Assembly (NCBI GenBank): GCA_013397935.1
Contig: VZRN01003456.1
Span: 1,130,004 to 1,194,003 of the forward strand
DNA length: 64,000 bases
Direction: 5' to 3'
Origin: Dasyornis broadbenti
Taxonomy: Eukaryota > Chordata > Aves > Passeriformes > Dasyornithidae
Part shown: positions 53,764 through 64,000 of the stretch, in pieces
Layout of the letters: each line of letters starts with the position of its first letter
How positions within the stretch are numbered: position 1 is the first letter of the stretch
The notes under the pieces: generated by a model
The model's database searches: none
What the model was told of the DNA's origin: nothing
Seen by the model: only the letters and a program-made list of their open reading frames with translations
Program-made: the position numbers and the translations under genes

Positions 53764-56416
53764 CCCCGGGGCTGGGATCCCGGGTGGGTGGTGCCGCTGG
53801 GTCGCCAACGGCGCTGTTGTGGTTCGGAGCTCGGCCGGTGCTAGGATGAGCTCCTGCTGGCTCGGGCCTCTTCTGTGGCAGTGAAGTGACTCATGGCCTG
53901 GGATGGCGTGGTCACCGAGCTGCTTGCAGTTGAGGGCAGTCTGGGGTGGAGTCCATGGGTGACGGCAGACCTGTGGAGCTTTTACGGGCTGGATTCGCAG
54001 GGCTGTGAGAGGAGAAACAAGCCGCCGGGGGAAGGAGTGTGACAACAGCCTAAAAGCGCTGCAGGCGATATTTCTGCAGTGGCTGCACTGTTTGGCACGT
54101 GGTTGCTCTGTTGGTTACTGGCATTGGTGTCAGTCGGGTTCTCCCTCACGGGCCCGAAAGTGTTTTAGGTGATTCAAAAGTTATTATTAAATTGTATTGT
54201 ACACCTTAGGTGACGCAAACTGCATTGTGAAGTTGGCTATTACTGTTCTGGAAAGCAAGTTAAAGAGAACTCCATGTGAACAGGTTGGGAGGAATTGGCA
54301 ATGTTTATTAAACATAAAAATTAAAAGATATTTAAATAGTGATTAGTTTCCAAACCATAACTATATTTAGTTTTGACATATTCACGAACACAGATTCATG
54401 GGTGACATTAAGGATTATAGTTCCTCAGATACCGTGCTGAGGTTATCTGTGCTGAGGAGGCTGTGGGGGCATTCCATAGACACATATTGTTGGATTCTGT
54501 ACTATTTTTTTCCTAACTCATGAGAACTTAGCACTCTGGACTACCTCAGATGCCACAAAACAAAATGCAGGCCTTTATGAATATCAGGATCCTGAAAGAA
54601 CAATTTTGTTCAATATTTAGATGTAGTTTTTCACAATGATAAAGCAAAACAGATGTCTAACTTTGTTAACAATGAGTAATTCCTCTTTTAGAAGAACTGT
54701 TTGAAGTAAATAAGGCTAATTCACATGGCTGATTTCACAGAATGGGGATTAGATCTTTTTGTATGAAAAGTGCATTTTAAGTAAAATGAGGTAACTATCT
54801 TTTGAGCTAGAAAGATTCTTTTTTTTTCACAGAAAGACGTTGTAGTGGAAAGCTTATGACACAAATCAAGGAAAAACAATCACCCTTAAATCTTTAGATA
54901 GTCTACTATGTACACCAAGGTATTTGGGATAATTTTTGCTTTGTTTTTAAAACAAAACCATATAATAATTTCTTTCTGCTGAGGAGTAGTTAATTGAACC
55001 ATGAAAGTAATTTATTATCATGATTTTATCATTGTATATTTGAATTAGAAACAACAACCACTTCCTTGCATGGGGGACTGTGGAGAGCTTGTCATTTAAG
55101 ATCTTGTGAAGTGAGACCTTGTGTCACATGTTCATAGCAGAGAATGGCAATAGAGGACCTACAGCTCCAGAGTGAAACAATGTGCTCTTTCTTGGTGGGG
55201 CTAATACTGTGGCTATCTCTGGGAGCCATGCTTTCTAGGTGAACCCTTGCCTCTGTTTTGCCTGACACTGCAGAGGCAGCTGACTATCTGTGTCTGTCAC
55301 AGGAGGTCTCTGAACAAAAGCTTGCAGTGCTAAGTTGTTAATGCTTGGAATACTTACAGACCCTGTAAAAGGAAGTATTATGGGGCAGTACTGAACAAGT
55401 CTTACACATAGAGTAAGAGTTTTGACATGAGTTCTAGAAGCTGAATTTAAGAATAGTCCATGAGTAACTCTTGATGAAGCCACCTTTCCTTGTTTACTCT
55501 AGTTGATGAAATAGGCAGTAAACAAATAGGGGTACTTCATATCCAGAGTGTGTAGTCATTTCTGCATTTCTGTACTCATCTGACTCACATTTCCTCCTGC
55601 TGTTCCTTCTGCTCTGTTTATATGGAGGTCATCTGGCCCTCTTGCTGCTGAGAAATCTCACTCTCTCTTCTCCAGACTTGGATGTGGACAAAGACAGCAA
55701 ATTCATTGCTGAACAGGTTGGTTTTACAGACTGGATAACCTTATCTTTTCTGAAACTGGAAAAGATCATGCTTGCTTAAATTGTACTACAGTGATTAAAA
55801 AGGGAGTTTTCAGGTATGCTGAAAGAAATTGAGAGCAAAGTAAGATTACCTTTCTCTTTCAAACACTTTAAACACCCCTTCCTGTATGCAAGCAGTACTC
55901 GAATTGTTGTGGTTTGCTGGTGGTTCAGTAATCAAAATGTTATTTGCAGTGTCTTTGTAGTAGGCTGCACAGATTGGGAATTTGGTCACTGCTGTTAATA
56001 TTCTTCATGAAGCAGAAAACCACATCTAAGGGACTGAAATATGAAGAAAGAGAGGGGGATGGAAGAAAAATGAAAAACTGAAGCATACCTTTGTCCAAGG
56101 TTTTCATTTGTGTCTAACCTTCCCTGCCATTTCTATCCTTCTAATTCCTTCAGGATATGATAGAAAAATGTACCCTCTGACTACAGAAAAGCACTCTCAA
56201 ATTTCCGTGCCAGTACTTGAAACACGGTGATGCTTTTAATGCAGACATTTTCCATGGTCTTAACTGTTCACAGTTCTGTACCAAAACCAAAGTAGCCACT
56301 GTGAATACCTAGCAAGTACTGTTCATAAACATTTTTATAATGTTTGACCTTAAGAGTGACCTGAAGATTAATGGATATGTTGTATCAGTTTTAATGGATC
56401 TCTTCTCCCTTGGATA

Positions 56417-56460
56417 CACACATGTGACTCCCATTAGTCTTAATGGGAGTTATATGTGTG
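56417..56460 (+). repeat. Hairpin with 20-bp stem and 4-nt loop
   Basis: Arms 56417-56436 and 56441-56460 are reverse complements at 18 of 20 positions around the loop 'gtct'. Both mismatches become G-U pairs if the plus strand is transcribed, giving a fully paired 20-bp stem. The centre, 'actcccatta' facing 'taatgggagt', resembles the palindrome of an ancient amniote repeat ('ctcccattgacttcaatggg'), so it may be a repeat relic rather than a small-RNA precursor. Confidence 0.7.
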
Positions 56461-57542
56461 CCTAGAGGTTAGACAAGATCTCTAAAGGTGCTGTTATGCT
56501 CTCTTGTATTAACGATCTCATAATTGCTGAGGTGCTGCACCTTTGCATTGAAAGCAAACTAATTAAATTGGTCTAGTATAAGTTGGTATACTAGCATACC
56601 TGGCACGTATGTGTGTTTTTTCCTGTGGGTCCTTCAGTACACAGAGGTAGAAGCCAAATCAAATTTAAATTTTACGTGTGACTTGGCTTTCTTTGTAATT
56701 GTTCTTTGTAATTCAAAATGATTTCATGAGTTTGATTCCTAAGAAAGATGATTGTTCATGTGAATACAGAGGGAGAAGCTGAATGTGGTGTTTTATTTTA
56801 TCATTAAAGCGTGTATTGAGAAGAGGGACTGAATTGATTCTTATTTTGATGTTCCAAATCATGCACTTTGAAAAAAGACAGTTAGGTCTAGAGGATTAAC
56901 ATGAAGCTTGATGTTGAATTTTAATTATGGCTTTGTTACTCATTTCTGCCAAGAGCCTTTAGAAAAAGCACTTCACCTTTCTTTGATTTCCAGGTATGTA
57001 AAGTATCTGCTTGCTTCTTAGTATTGCAGACATAAATTAATATCTGTTCTGTGCTTTGAAATTTTAAGACTGGTATGTCTAACTGTATTCTGCTGGCATA
57101 ATCATGACAGTACAGAAGGAGGAAAAAATCATGGTACCTACCTCATAGAGCCAGGCAGAAATGCTGGTGATGATGCAGATCTGTCAAGAGAAGTGATTCT
57201 GTTCCATAGTCTATGACACATAAAACAGTGTATTGGTGACAAAAAATCTTTGGTGTTTTATATATGTATCTTTTGGGCCAGTTTTTTTTGTGAAAGAGAT
57301 TGTACAGTAGGCAAATTGACTGACATTTTTATCAGTCAAAATAATGATTAGAGTTTGATGGTCAGTGTGGATATTTGTGCACTGTATTCCATGACTGTCT
57401 CTGTACGTTTGAAAATGAACTATGATGTAGTCTTCTTTGAAAATATAAATTTGGGGAAAGAATGAATCTTCATATTTACATGCTGGAAGAGAAGAAACGT
57501 TTATGTGGTAACCTACACATTTAAACTTCGTTTATTGTTTTC

Positions 57543-57720
57543 TTTTTTTTTTTTTTTTTTTTCAGATTAAGGTATTGTATAAACTCAATTTCACAATTCA
57601 GTTTTACTATTTGGGAAGTAACAGATGGAATTTGTTTTGGGGGTTTTTTTTTGTTTGTTTTGTTTTAGTTTTTTTATTTATTTTGATTTGTTGGGTGTTT
57701 TTTTGATAATATAATTATTT
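57543..57720. repeat. T20 tract and T/G-rich low-complexity stretch
   Basis: T20 at 57543-57562, followed from about 57632 by T runs broken by G ('gttttggggg', 'tttgtttgttttgtttta'). It is low-complexity sequence with no recognisable parent element. Confidence 0.8.
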
Positions 57721-58405
57721 TTATTTTTGTCCTTATGTGTTTCTTAGCTTCTAGTAGAAAGTAGCAAATTTCCACCGAGATTGTGATGGTAGTGTCTCTA
57801 GCTCTGTAATTTAAAATACCTGGAAAAGTCTTGTGAATGGTTTTACAAATATATTTCCTTGTATTTCACTCTAGTGTATAAAATATATAGATCAAAATTT
57901 TCTTCCTCTTGTAAATTTCAAACATTAATTTCCTTGGGTTTTTTAGTAATTTGTGATTAGTTCTCCAGTACTCTTTAACGAAGAAATAGTTAATCTTGTT
58001 AGTGTTATATTTCAGGCTACATAAGATATTGTTAAAGAAAGTTGAAAGTTAAAACAAACCTTAGCTCATTTCAGTTTTATATGTATGCTTATCCATAAAA
58101 AAGAATGAACAGATCTTTGTAACCATGGGAAACTGAATTTCCAAGATTTTAGGTGTGTTTCTATGTACTTAAGGTTCTTTGCCCTAAATTCTGCTTTGAT
58201 GGCATGCTGTGAACTTCCAGAGACAGGAGTTGTGTCCTATGTATTTTTCGAGTGTCAAGCACTTGCACTGTCATGGAGGAAACTTCTCTTGGGGAAAAAA
58301 ATACTCCAAGTTTTGCTATTATGTATAGACCAGTCTTCTAAGCAGAATAGGCATCATCATCAAAGAGATTTAGTTTTTGGTTTGTTTTTCTTTCTCTTTT
58401 TCCAG

Positions 58406-58452
58406 AATGACTATGCATGTGTTATTTTTGACAATATAATGGTTGACCGAGA
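58406..58452 (+). other. Exon-like 47-nt segment with good splice sites (hypothetical)
   Basis: A pyrimidine tract 'tttttctttctctttttccag' ends at 58405, and a strong donor 'gtgagtaa' starts at 58453. The 47 nt between are open, reading NDYACVIFDNIMVDR plus two bases. No protein family is recognised from this peptide. Acceptor and donor pairs of this quality do occur by chance in 10 kb, so it is recorded as a candidate exon of a divergent transcript only. Confidence 0.25.
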
Positions 58453-58477
58453 GTGAGTAATTTATTCTGTCCCTCAT

Positions 58478-58640
58478 ATTTTAAGAGTGATCAAATACTG
58501 GAGCAGGTTTTCCAGATGGGTTATGGAGTCTCCATCCCTGGAGGTAGATAAAACTCAACTGGACACAGCTCTTAACAATCTGCTTTGAGTGAGGAGCTGG
58601 ACAAGACCTCAGCCATTCCATGATTCTATAAATTGTGTAG
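58478..58640 (+). mobile_element. Short CR1 3' end
   Basis: The order is 'gagtgatcaaatactggagcagg', 'ggagtctccatccctggagg', 'aaaactcaactggacacagctc', then 'ccattccatgattctataa', which is the CR1 3' terminal segment. It is 5'-truncated, with about 160 bp left. Confidence 0.88.
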
Positions 58641-59407
58641 TTGCCTAGTTGAGATGTTTTCATTGTAGACCAGCTTTCAGATGCCAGTTCAGCTATTTCA
58701 AATAGTAATTGAGATAGGGATAAAACCAACTCAATCTTGAATTAAAAAGCTCATAAACACAAGCAGTTAACATTACTTGCCACATGAAATGTAAGACTAC
58801 CAATTGAATATATACAGTGCACTTTGCACAGTTTTTTCAGAATGGAAAGACAGCACACAGTATCAGTATGCAAGCTGCCTATTTTTTTAGCCTCCTTTGA
58901 CATACTACCTAAGTAAATACTACTGTAGCTATTAATTGGGTTAATTATACATGATTAATTTTTACATGTAAACTCTTGATTGTTTTACAAACTGCTTTTG
59001 TATTAAGCATTCACAGTTCTGATGTAAATGAAATAGTAAGACCTTATAAGAGGTTGTGTTAAATTTTAAATGAATCATGGAAATACTAGGTCTTTTACTG
59101 GGAAGTTAAGGTGTTGAAGCTAAGACCAAAAGTAAGGTATTGGGATTTCAAAATCAGACCATAACTAAAAAAACCCTACTGTTGAGTAGTTCTGTACATA
59201 ATTTAGTTCTAAGTCTGATATACTGAGGGTTACTGTAACCAGCTGTTTTACCTCAGTTTTGTCAAAAGGTAGCTGGGCTGGTAAACTAAAGCATGAGCTT
59301 GCATTTTGTGTCTTAACTAAGAGTTGTAAGCTTTAGTATTCAGAAAACAGGGATGGTTTAGGCATTGGCACCCTCGCTTTTTGACTGTAGGTATTACTGA
59401 AACAGTG

Positions 59408-59517
59408 CAAGTGGAAAACAGATTTCTGATACCATCTCAGTAGCAATTCATCTGAACTTGCCCCAAGTGGAAAAACGATTGGTGATATCTCAATAGCAAT
59501 TTGTTTGAACTTGCCCC
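59408..59517. repeat. Tandem duplication, two units of about 55 bp
   Basis: Unit 1 (59408-59463) and unit 2 (59464-59517) both begin 'caagtggaaaa', share 'ctcagtagcaatt' versus 'ctcaatagcaatt', and end 'tgaacttgccc'. They differ by several substitutions and a 2-bp length change, so the duplication is not recent. Confidence 0.85.
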
Positions 59518-62500
59518 CAGGGCTCTTGAGGATTTTAGAACCTTGTCATTAGGTACATTCCATACAGTTGTTGTGAAAGCCAAGTATATTAAAAGTTACT
59601 ACTTATGCTTATGGAAAAGGTCAGGTACATTGCATATGCCCAAACAATTTTCAGGGTGCTAATAAATCCCTCTATGTTAATGATTCCTGTATGAATTTAA
59701 AAAAAGAAAATAAAAAAAGTATATAACTTAATAACCTATTGTTACTTTTGGTAACCTGAACTTTTTATTTACTTTCACATTTCAAAGATGGTAGAAATGG
59801 GATGGTTAAATTTGTTAGTGGTCTATGGAAAGATTGATTTGATATGCTTTCTCAGGCTTATGTTGAACCCAGGTATGAAAATTAGTAACTTAGTAGAAAA
59901 ATGGCAGATGTCGGATGTCGGGGTGTGCGTGGGAATAGGTTAAAAAGCTTGTCATTATTTTGTATTTTTTATACAATAAAATTTAAATTTCATGGTGCTT
60001 TTTATTTATGTTCATTTCAACTAGAAACAAGAAACAGAGTCCAACTCTGGATTCTTTTGTGAGTGAATAGTGTGTCCCATTCAGTTCATTCTGCAGCTAA
60101 TGCCACAGAAAAACGCAGGAGGACTTCAGTGCTTTCTAACTCAATTTTCATAAAACACATAGCTGAGATAAAGGGACTGAACTTATTCTGAGTGAAGGTC
60201 AGTGATGGATAAACAGGAGTGTTTCTTGGGTTTTGTAGGGTCCATATTAATAATAATTTCATCACCCTTATACAGACTTTGCAGATTACGGCTTATTTAA
60301 AATTAGTGATTATCACCAAACATTTCTGTGGAACATAACAAAAGAAAAATTTAAATTGATTGTTCATGTACTTACATATGCAAATCATCTATGTTCTGCA
60401 GATGTCTAAAAGCAGAAGAAGAACTAGATTTGAGAGGAAACCTGTATTGTATTCTGATATCAACAGCAACTTAGATCACAGTGGTATCACATCAGTGTAA
60501 TGTTTTAGAGCCTCTGCCAATTTAAAAATCAAATTGATGCTAGATTTGTATAGAACAACACATTTGACTGACAGAAAAGGCTGTTATAGATGGATGTGAT
60601 GTTCTATCCTTGTATAACAAGGGTTTTGACTGACAGTTTAACAATAGTACACTTTTTATCCCATATATTCTAAATGATTATTATTACAATACAAAATATT
60701 TTTGCGCTTGCTGCATACAGATAACATGTACACTTTTTGTGTAATAACATTCAAGAAGTGAGGGTTTCTTTTATGTCTTAAAGATGATGACAATTAATGA
60801 AGGCTGCATCTGACACTTATAACCAATGTCAAGGATTGCTATTGTGATGCATGGTAATGTAAAAACTATCAGGGTACTTAGCTCCCAGGGAAGGATCAGC
60901 ATAACTCTTGACACATGCTATATGGTGGATGAAATAAATCTCCTCGGAGAGCAACAGAAATATTTCTTAAACTGAAGACTACCCTGTTTTATAATCCCTC
61001 TTTTCAGCTTTGCAGTTCTTTGCATCACTGTAAAATGCAGTTTTCATCTAAAACATAACTATGTAAAATAGTACCTATTAATATAACAAATATGCTTTCT
61101 GTGATTTGCACTCAGCATTTCTCTAAAGTTAGATATAAGATTCTTCAGAACAATAGCTAGAGATAAGGAAGGTATACCATTTTTCTTATTTGGATCTCAT
61201 TTATTTTGGGGAGACTATCCTTTGGTATTTATCCTTTTCATTTTAAAATTTCCATTTTGAATTCTTGGCATCCTTTCACAGCACTTTATAGAGGTGTCTC
61301 CTTCTTCATGTAGGTTTTCACAAGAGCAGCGGCAGTACAGTGTGTCTATTTTATATTTGGTGATAATAAAAAGATCAACATTAAAATCTAAACTTCTCTG
61401 TAAACTTCAGTTTAGTGTTGCATGCAACTAAGGAAGAAGGTATGCTCTTTTATGACCCTCCCAACAAGATAAAAAAGAGAAAGAATTGAATGGAAAAAAA
61501 AATGGGGCCACATTGATCAAAACACATCTCCTTCTTATCTTTTTGATTATCTAGATAAGGAAAACATGATAAATACAAAGTTTTCTTTTACAATATGGAT
61601 TTCTTGTTTAAATTGGCTTACTGTTAAAGATATTTTTTCCTTAAAAGACTTTGTATTTGGTAAGGGAATTAAATAGATTATTTTTTCACCTCATTATATA
61701 TGATCGGTGGGGTCTATCTCACATTTATTCAGCAAAATTCTGTTGTTCTGTGGAAGGACAAATTCAATATATGTTCTATCCAACAATAGGATTATTTATT
61801 GGCTTGGGGCAGTGATGATGATGTTTTCTGCAAAGCACTAAAAAGATCTTTAAACACTATTTTCCCCATTACTGGTGGTGCCATTTCAACTCTGTCAGTT
61901 TTAGATGTAATACCAGTACTTCTCTAGCAGTGACTTATGATTTGAAGGGAATTCTAAAAGTAATTTGGGAAATAATATTATCCAGTTAGAAAACGATCCC
62001 TCAGAAAAATTGTAGTTTTATCAATATAGAGTGCTAAGTTTTAAAGTGAAGCCAACTAAAAAAAAATCCATGATGTGGAATTATATTGATCTTCACATAG
62101 CTCATTGTGGTAATACAAGCATCTGGTACTTAATTTGAGAGAGCTCTGATGATAATCATCTGTGCAGGGACCAACTTCTAGAGTTTGTTAAAGCACATGC
62201 TTTGCTGGCCACTGAAGACAGCTGAGCTTGCAAACTCAAGACTGAGTTCCAGTTTCTTAGCAGAATGTGTTACATTGGTACAGAATTGTTTTCTACCTCC
62301 TCTCAGCTGACAACATCTGTTCAACACAGCTTTCCCTGACATCTTTCTTCATCTTGCATAACCATACCCACTTTACTTTGTGTCCTGATTTTGCTCATTG
62401 TCCTTCATGAGCAAATACAGGTCTAAAACTGTCTCATCTTAGTTTCTTCCCCTTCTGATAGTTTCTTTTTCCCTCTGACCTTTTGTATCATTGTTCCAGT

Positions 62501-63180
62501 AGCAGTTGTCTGTCTAATCTACCTAATTGTCTTTGGTCTTCTTGGCCTCTTTTATGCTTCACTCATCTGTGAACTCTCAGTGCTCAATTAGTGAAGGAAC
62601 AAAAGGCACAGAAGGAAATGTTCCCTTGCTGTCTCTTCTTGTCTTTGGCATTGTAATAGCCTGGAACAGAGGCAGCTACAAAGAGCTAGATTAGCTCCTT
62701 CATCTCCAGCTTGCAGAATACTCAGTAGGGATTTTTTTTTCTTTTTAAAGAGACTTTTACTTTTGGAAGGAACTTTCTGCTGAGAAAATGCAAACCATAA
62801 TCTGCAAAGAATCACAACTTGTCCTAAGGTGGGAGAATTTCTGCAGGATTCATGAAAGCACAGTATGGAGATAGGGCATATGGGATAAACTTTTAAACTT
62901 TTGTGTTAAATTGTGATGAGGTTTACTCTTTTAAGCAAAACACTTCCTCACTTTTAATAAGGACAATTTACTTGTTTTTTAAGTAAATGAAACATTTTTC
63001 TTGCTGTTCTTATGTGGAATTCTTTCCCTGCTTTAACAAAAAGGAGAAGTGCAGTCTCAGATGAGCACAGAAATATGCCAAAAAAGCAAGGATTTGTTAT
63101 GTGGGGAGCTGAAATACTAGGTTTTAGAATAGGTTAAAATCTGATGTCTTTAAGCATTTACTGTACAATGAACACCATTT

Positions 63181-63215
63181 ACAAATGTGTGTAAGGGAAA
63201 TATGTACACATTTGT
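63181..63215. repeat. Inverted repeat, perfect 10-bp arms
   Basis: Arms acaaatgtgt (63181-63190) and acacatttgt (63206-63215) are exact reverse complements with a 15-nt spacer. No further identity was found. Confidence 0.7.
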
Positions 63216-64000
63216 CATGTTACCTTACTTTTCTAATTAAAAGGAAAAAAATTAATCTCCCTAGCAGAGACATTTCCTCTCAGAATAAAGACCTGATTCT
63301 GAAGTCTCATAGATATTTAATTTGCAAGATAGCATAATGAAAATATGTTAATAGCTTTTTCAACAAGTTAATAGCTTTCAAGTTCATACTAATTAGTTTG
63401 TTAAAATATTCTATTGGCAAAATACTTTCTTTTTCCCCCCAGTAAAAGGTAAGAATGTAACACAGTCTTATAGGAGTATCTTGCCAATAAGTAAGGGTAG
63501 AATCAGTAGTATCAAAGTTATTAGAAAAAAGTAATTAGCGAATGAGTGTTGAAGGAAGCTGCTATAATTATCATCAAAGATAAGTTTCTTCATTTTTACA
63601 GTGAAATCTGAGAAAATGTAGGAGTGGATCTTGCAGAGTTAAGCATTCTTGGGAACAAGGATGTGAAAGCAGACTTTTCATGGTGTCATGCTTGGTCCCA
63701 GGTGTCCTGCATTCTCGACTACCTACAGCGGCAGCTGTGGCAAGGGTGAGTGGTACCCATTGTCTGCCCATCCTTGGTGGCCAGAGTACCATGAAATTAA
63801 CGTATACATCTTCATGTTGAGAAAATAACCCACACCTCTAATTTTCCATGTTATTTCTCTATTGTTAGAGTAGTGTAATACTTTGTTCAATCATAAGTAA
63901 TGAATGAATTTTCTTTTATCTTTCTTTCTCTGGGGGAGGGGAGTGGGAGCACAGAGTGAGTACTTTATATCTTCTACATTCTGGCACTGTAAAATCCAGC

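Larger units (their letters stand above)
53030..53870. promoter_or_regulatory. PEX2: CpG island: PEX2 promoter, probably bidirectional
   Basis: An abrupt shift from AT-rich sequence to about 0.8 kb of GC-rich sequence dense in CpG ('gcggccgcacggacggc', 'gcgccggggcgggccgcgtg'), unique in the window. It lies upstream of the PEX2 coding exon on the correct side, and vertebrate housekeeping genes such as PEX2 usually start in such islands. Several long open frames cross it in both directions, as expected where stop codons are rare, and are not treated as genes. Base skew reverses across it (see findings), suggesting that transcription leaves it both ways. Confidence 0.88.
53871..64000. other. Flank upstream of PEX2, no confirmed gene; possible divergent transcript
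   Basis: About 10 kb with no frame above 97 codons and no recognised protein family. The plus strand is rich in T and G: counts in 57241-57420 are T 71, A 51, G 38, C 20. That resembles a plus-strand transcription unit, though no gene can be named. It contains one short CR1, a tandem duplication, a hairpin and an exon-like segment, each listed separately. Confidence 0.5.

Noticed and set aside
53019..53849. Long open frames in the CpG island (276 codons on plus, 211 and 206 codons on minus)
   Set aside because: They are rich in Arg, Ala, Pro and Gly, overlap on both strands, and have no domain. Stop codons are rare in GC-rich DNA, so these are composition artefacts.
57543..57600. T20 followed by CAG as a splice acceptor
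   Set aside because: The tract is a simple repeat. A GT appears six bases after the AG and no convincing exon follows.
1..64000. CRISPR arrays, operons, prophage, tRNA/rRNA genes, endogenous retroviral genes
   Set aside because: No regularly spaced repeats, no cloverleaf-type boxes A and B, and no retroviral gag, pol or env-like frames were seen. The window is a vertebrate gene-poor region.

Overview
This is a vertebrate nuclear window and almost certainly comes from a bird. It is AT-rich and gene-poor, with one recognisable protein gene, and its interspersed repeats are dominated by CR1-type non-LTR retrotransposons whose 3' ends carry the avian 'gattctatgattcta'-like tail. I see no Alu, B1 or L1-type repeats, no prokaryotic features, and no retroviral gene of any length. 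I cannot name the species or order.

The gene is PEX2, the RING-type peroxisome biogenesis factor 2, on the minus strand. Its whole 304-codon reading frame sits in one exon (35762..34848), just downstream of a clear splice acceptor. About 17.6 kb upstream, a CpG island (about 53030-53870) with CCAAT, GC-box and YY1-like motifs should hold the promoter and a non-coding first exon, with a good donor at 53375/53374. A probable poly(A) signal lies about 0.8 kb past the stop.

Layout: 1-12264 is intergenic with no support for a gene. CR1 copies follow at 12265-13117 (+), 15390-15960 (-, old) and 25095-26262 (+, compound). The stretch 26263-34009 is again without a gene. From 34010 to about 53690 lies the PEX2 transcription unit, whose large 5' intron holds at least five CR1 or CR1-like fragments, including a very old copy around 41330-42490. 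From 53870 to 64000 lies the flank upstream of PEX2.

The most interesting signal is at the CpG island. Hand-counted samples show A>T and C>G on the plus strand in the PEX2 intron, but T>A and G>C to the right of the island. That is the pattern expected if transcription runs outward in both directions. The right flank also holds an exon-like 47-nt segment with good splice signals (58406-58452) and a 20-bp-stem hairpin (56417-56460). In the human genome PEX2 lies between ZFHX4 and a long gene desert before PKIA; the emptiness of both flanks here fits that arrangement, but neither neighbour is visible. I found nothing that amounts to a new biological system.
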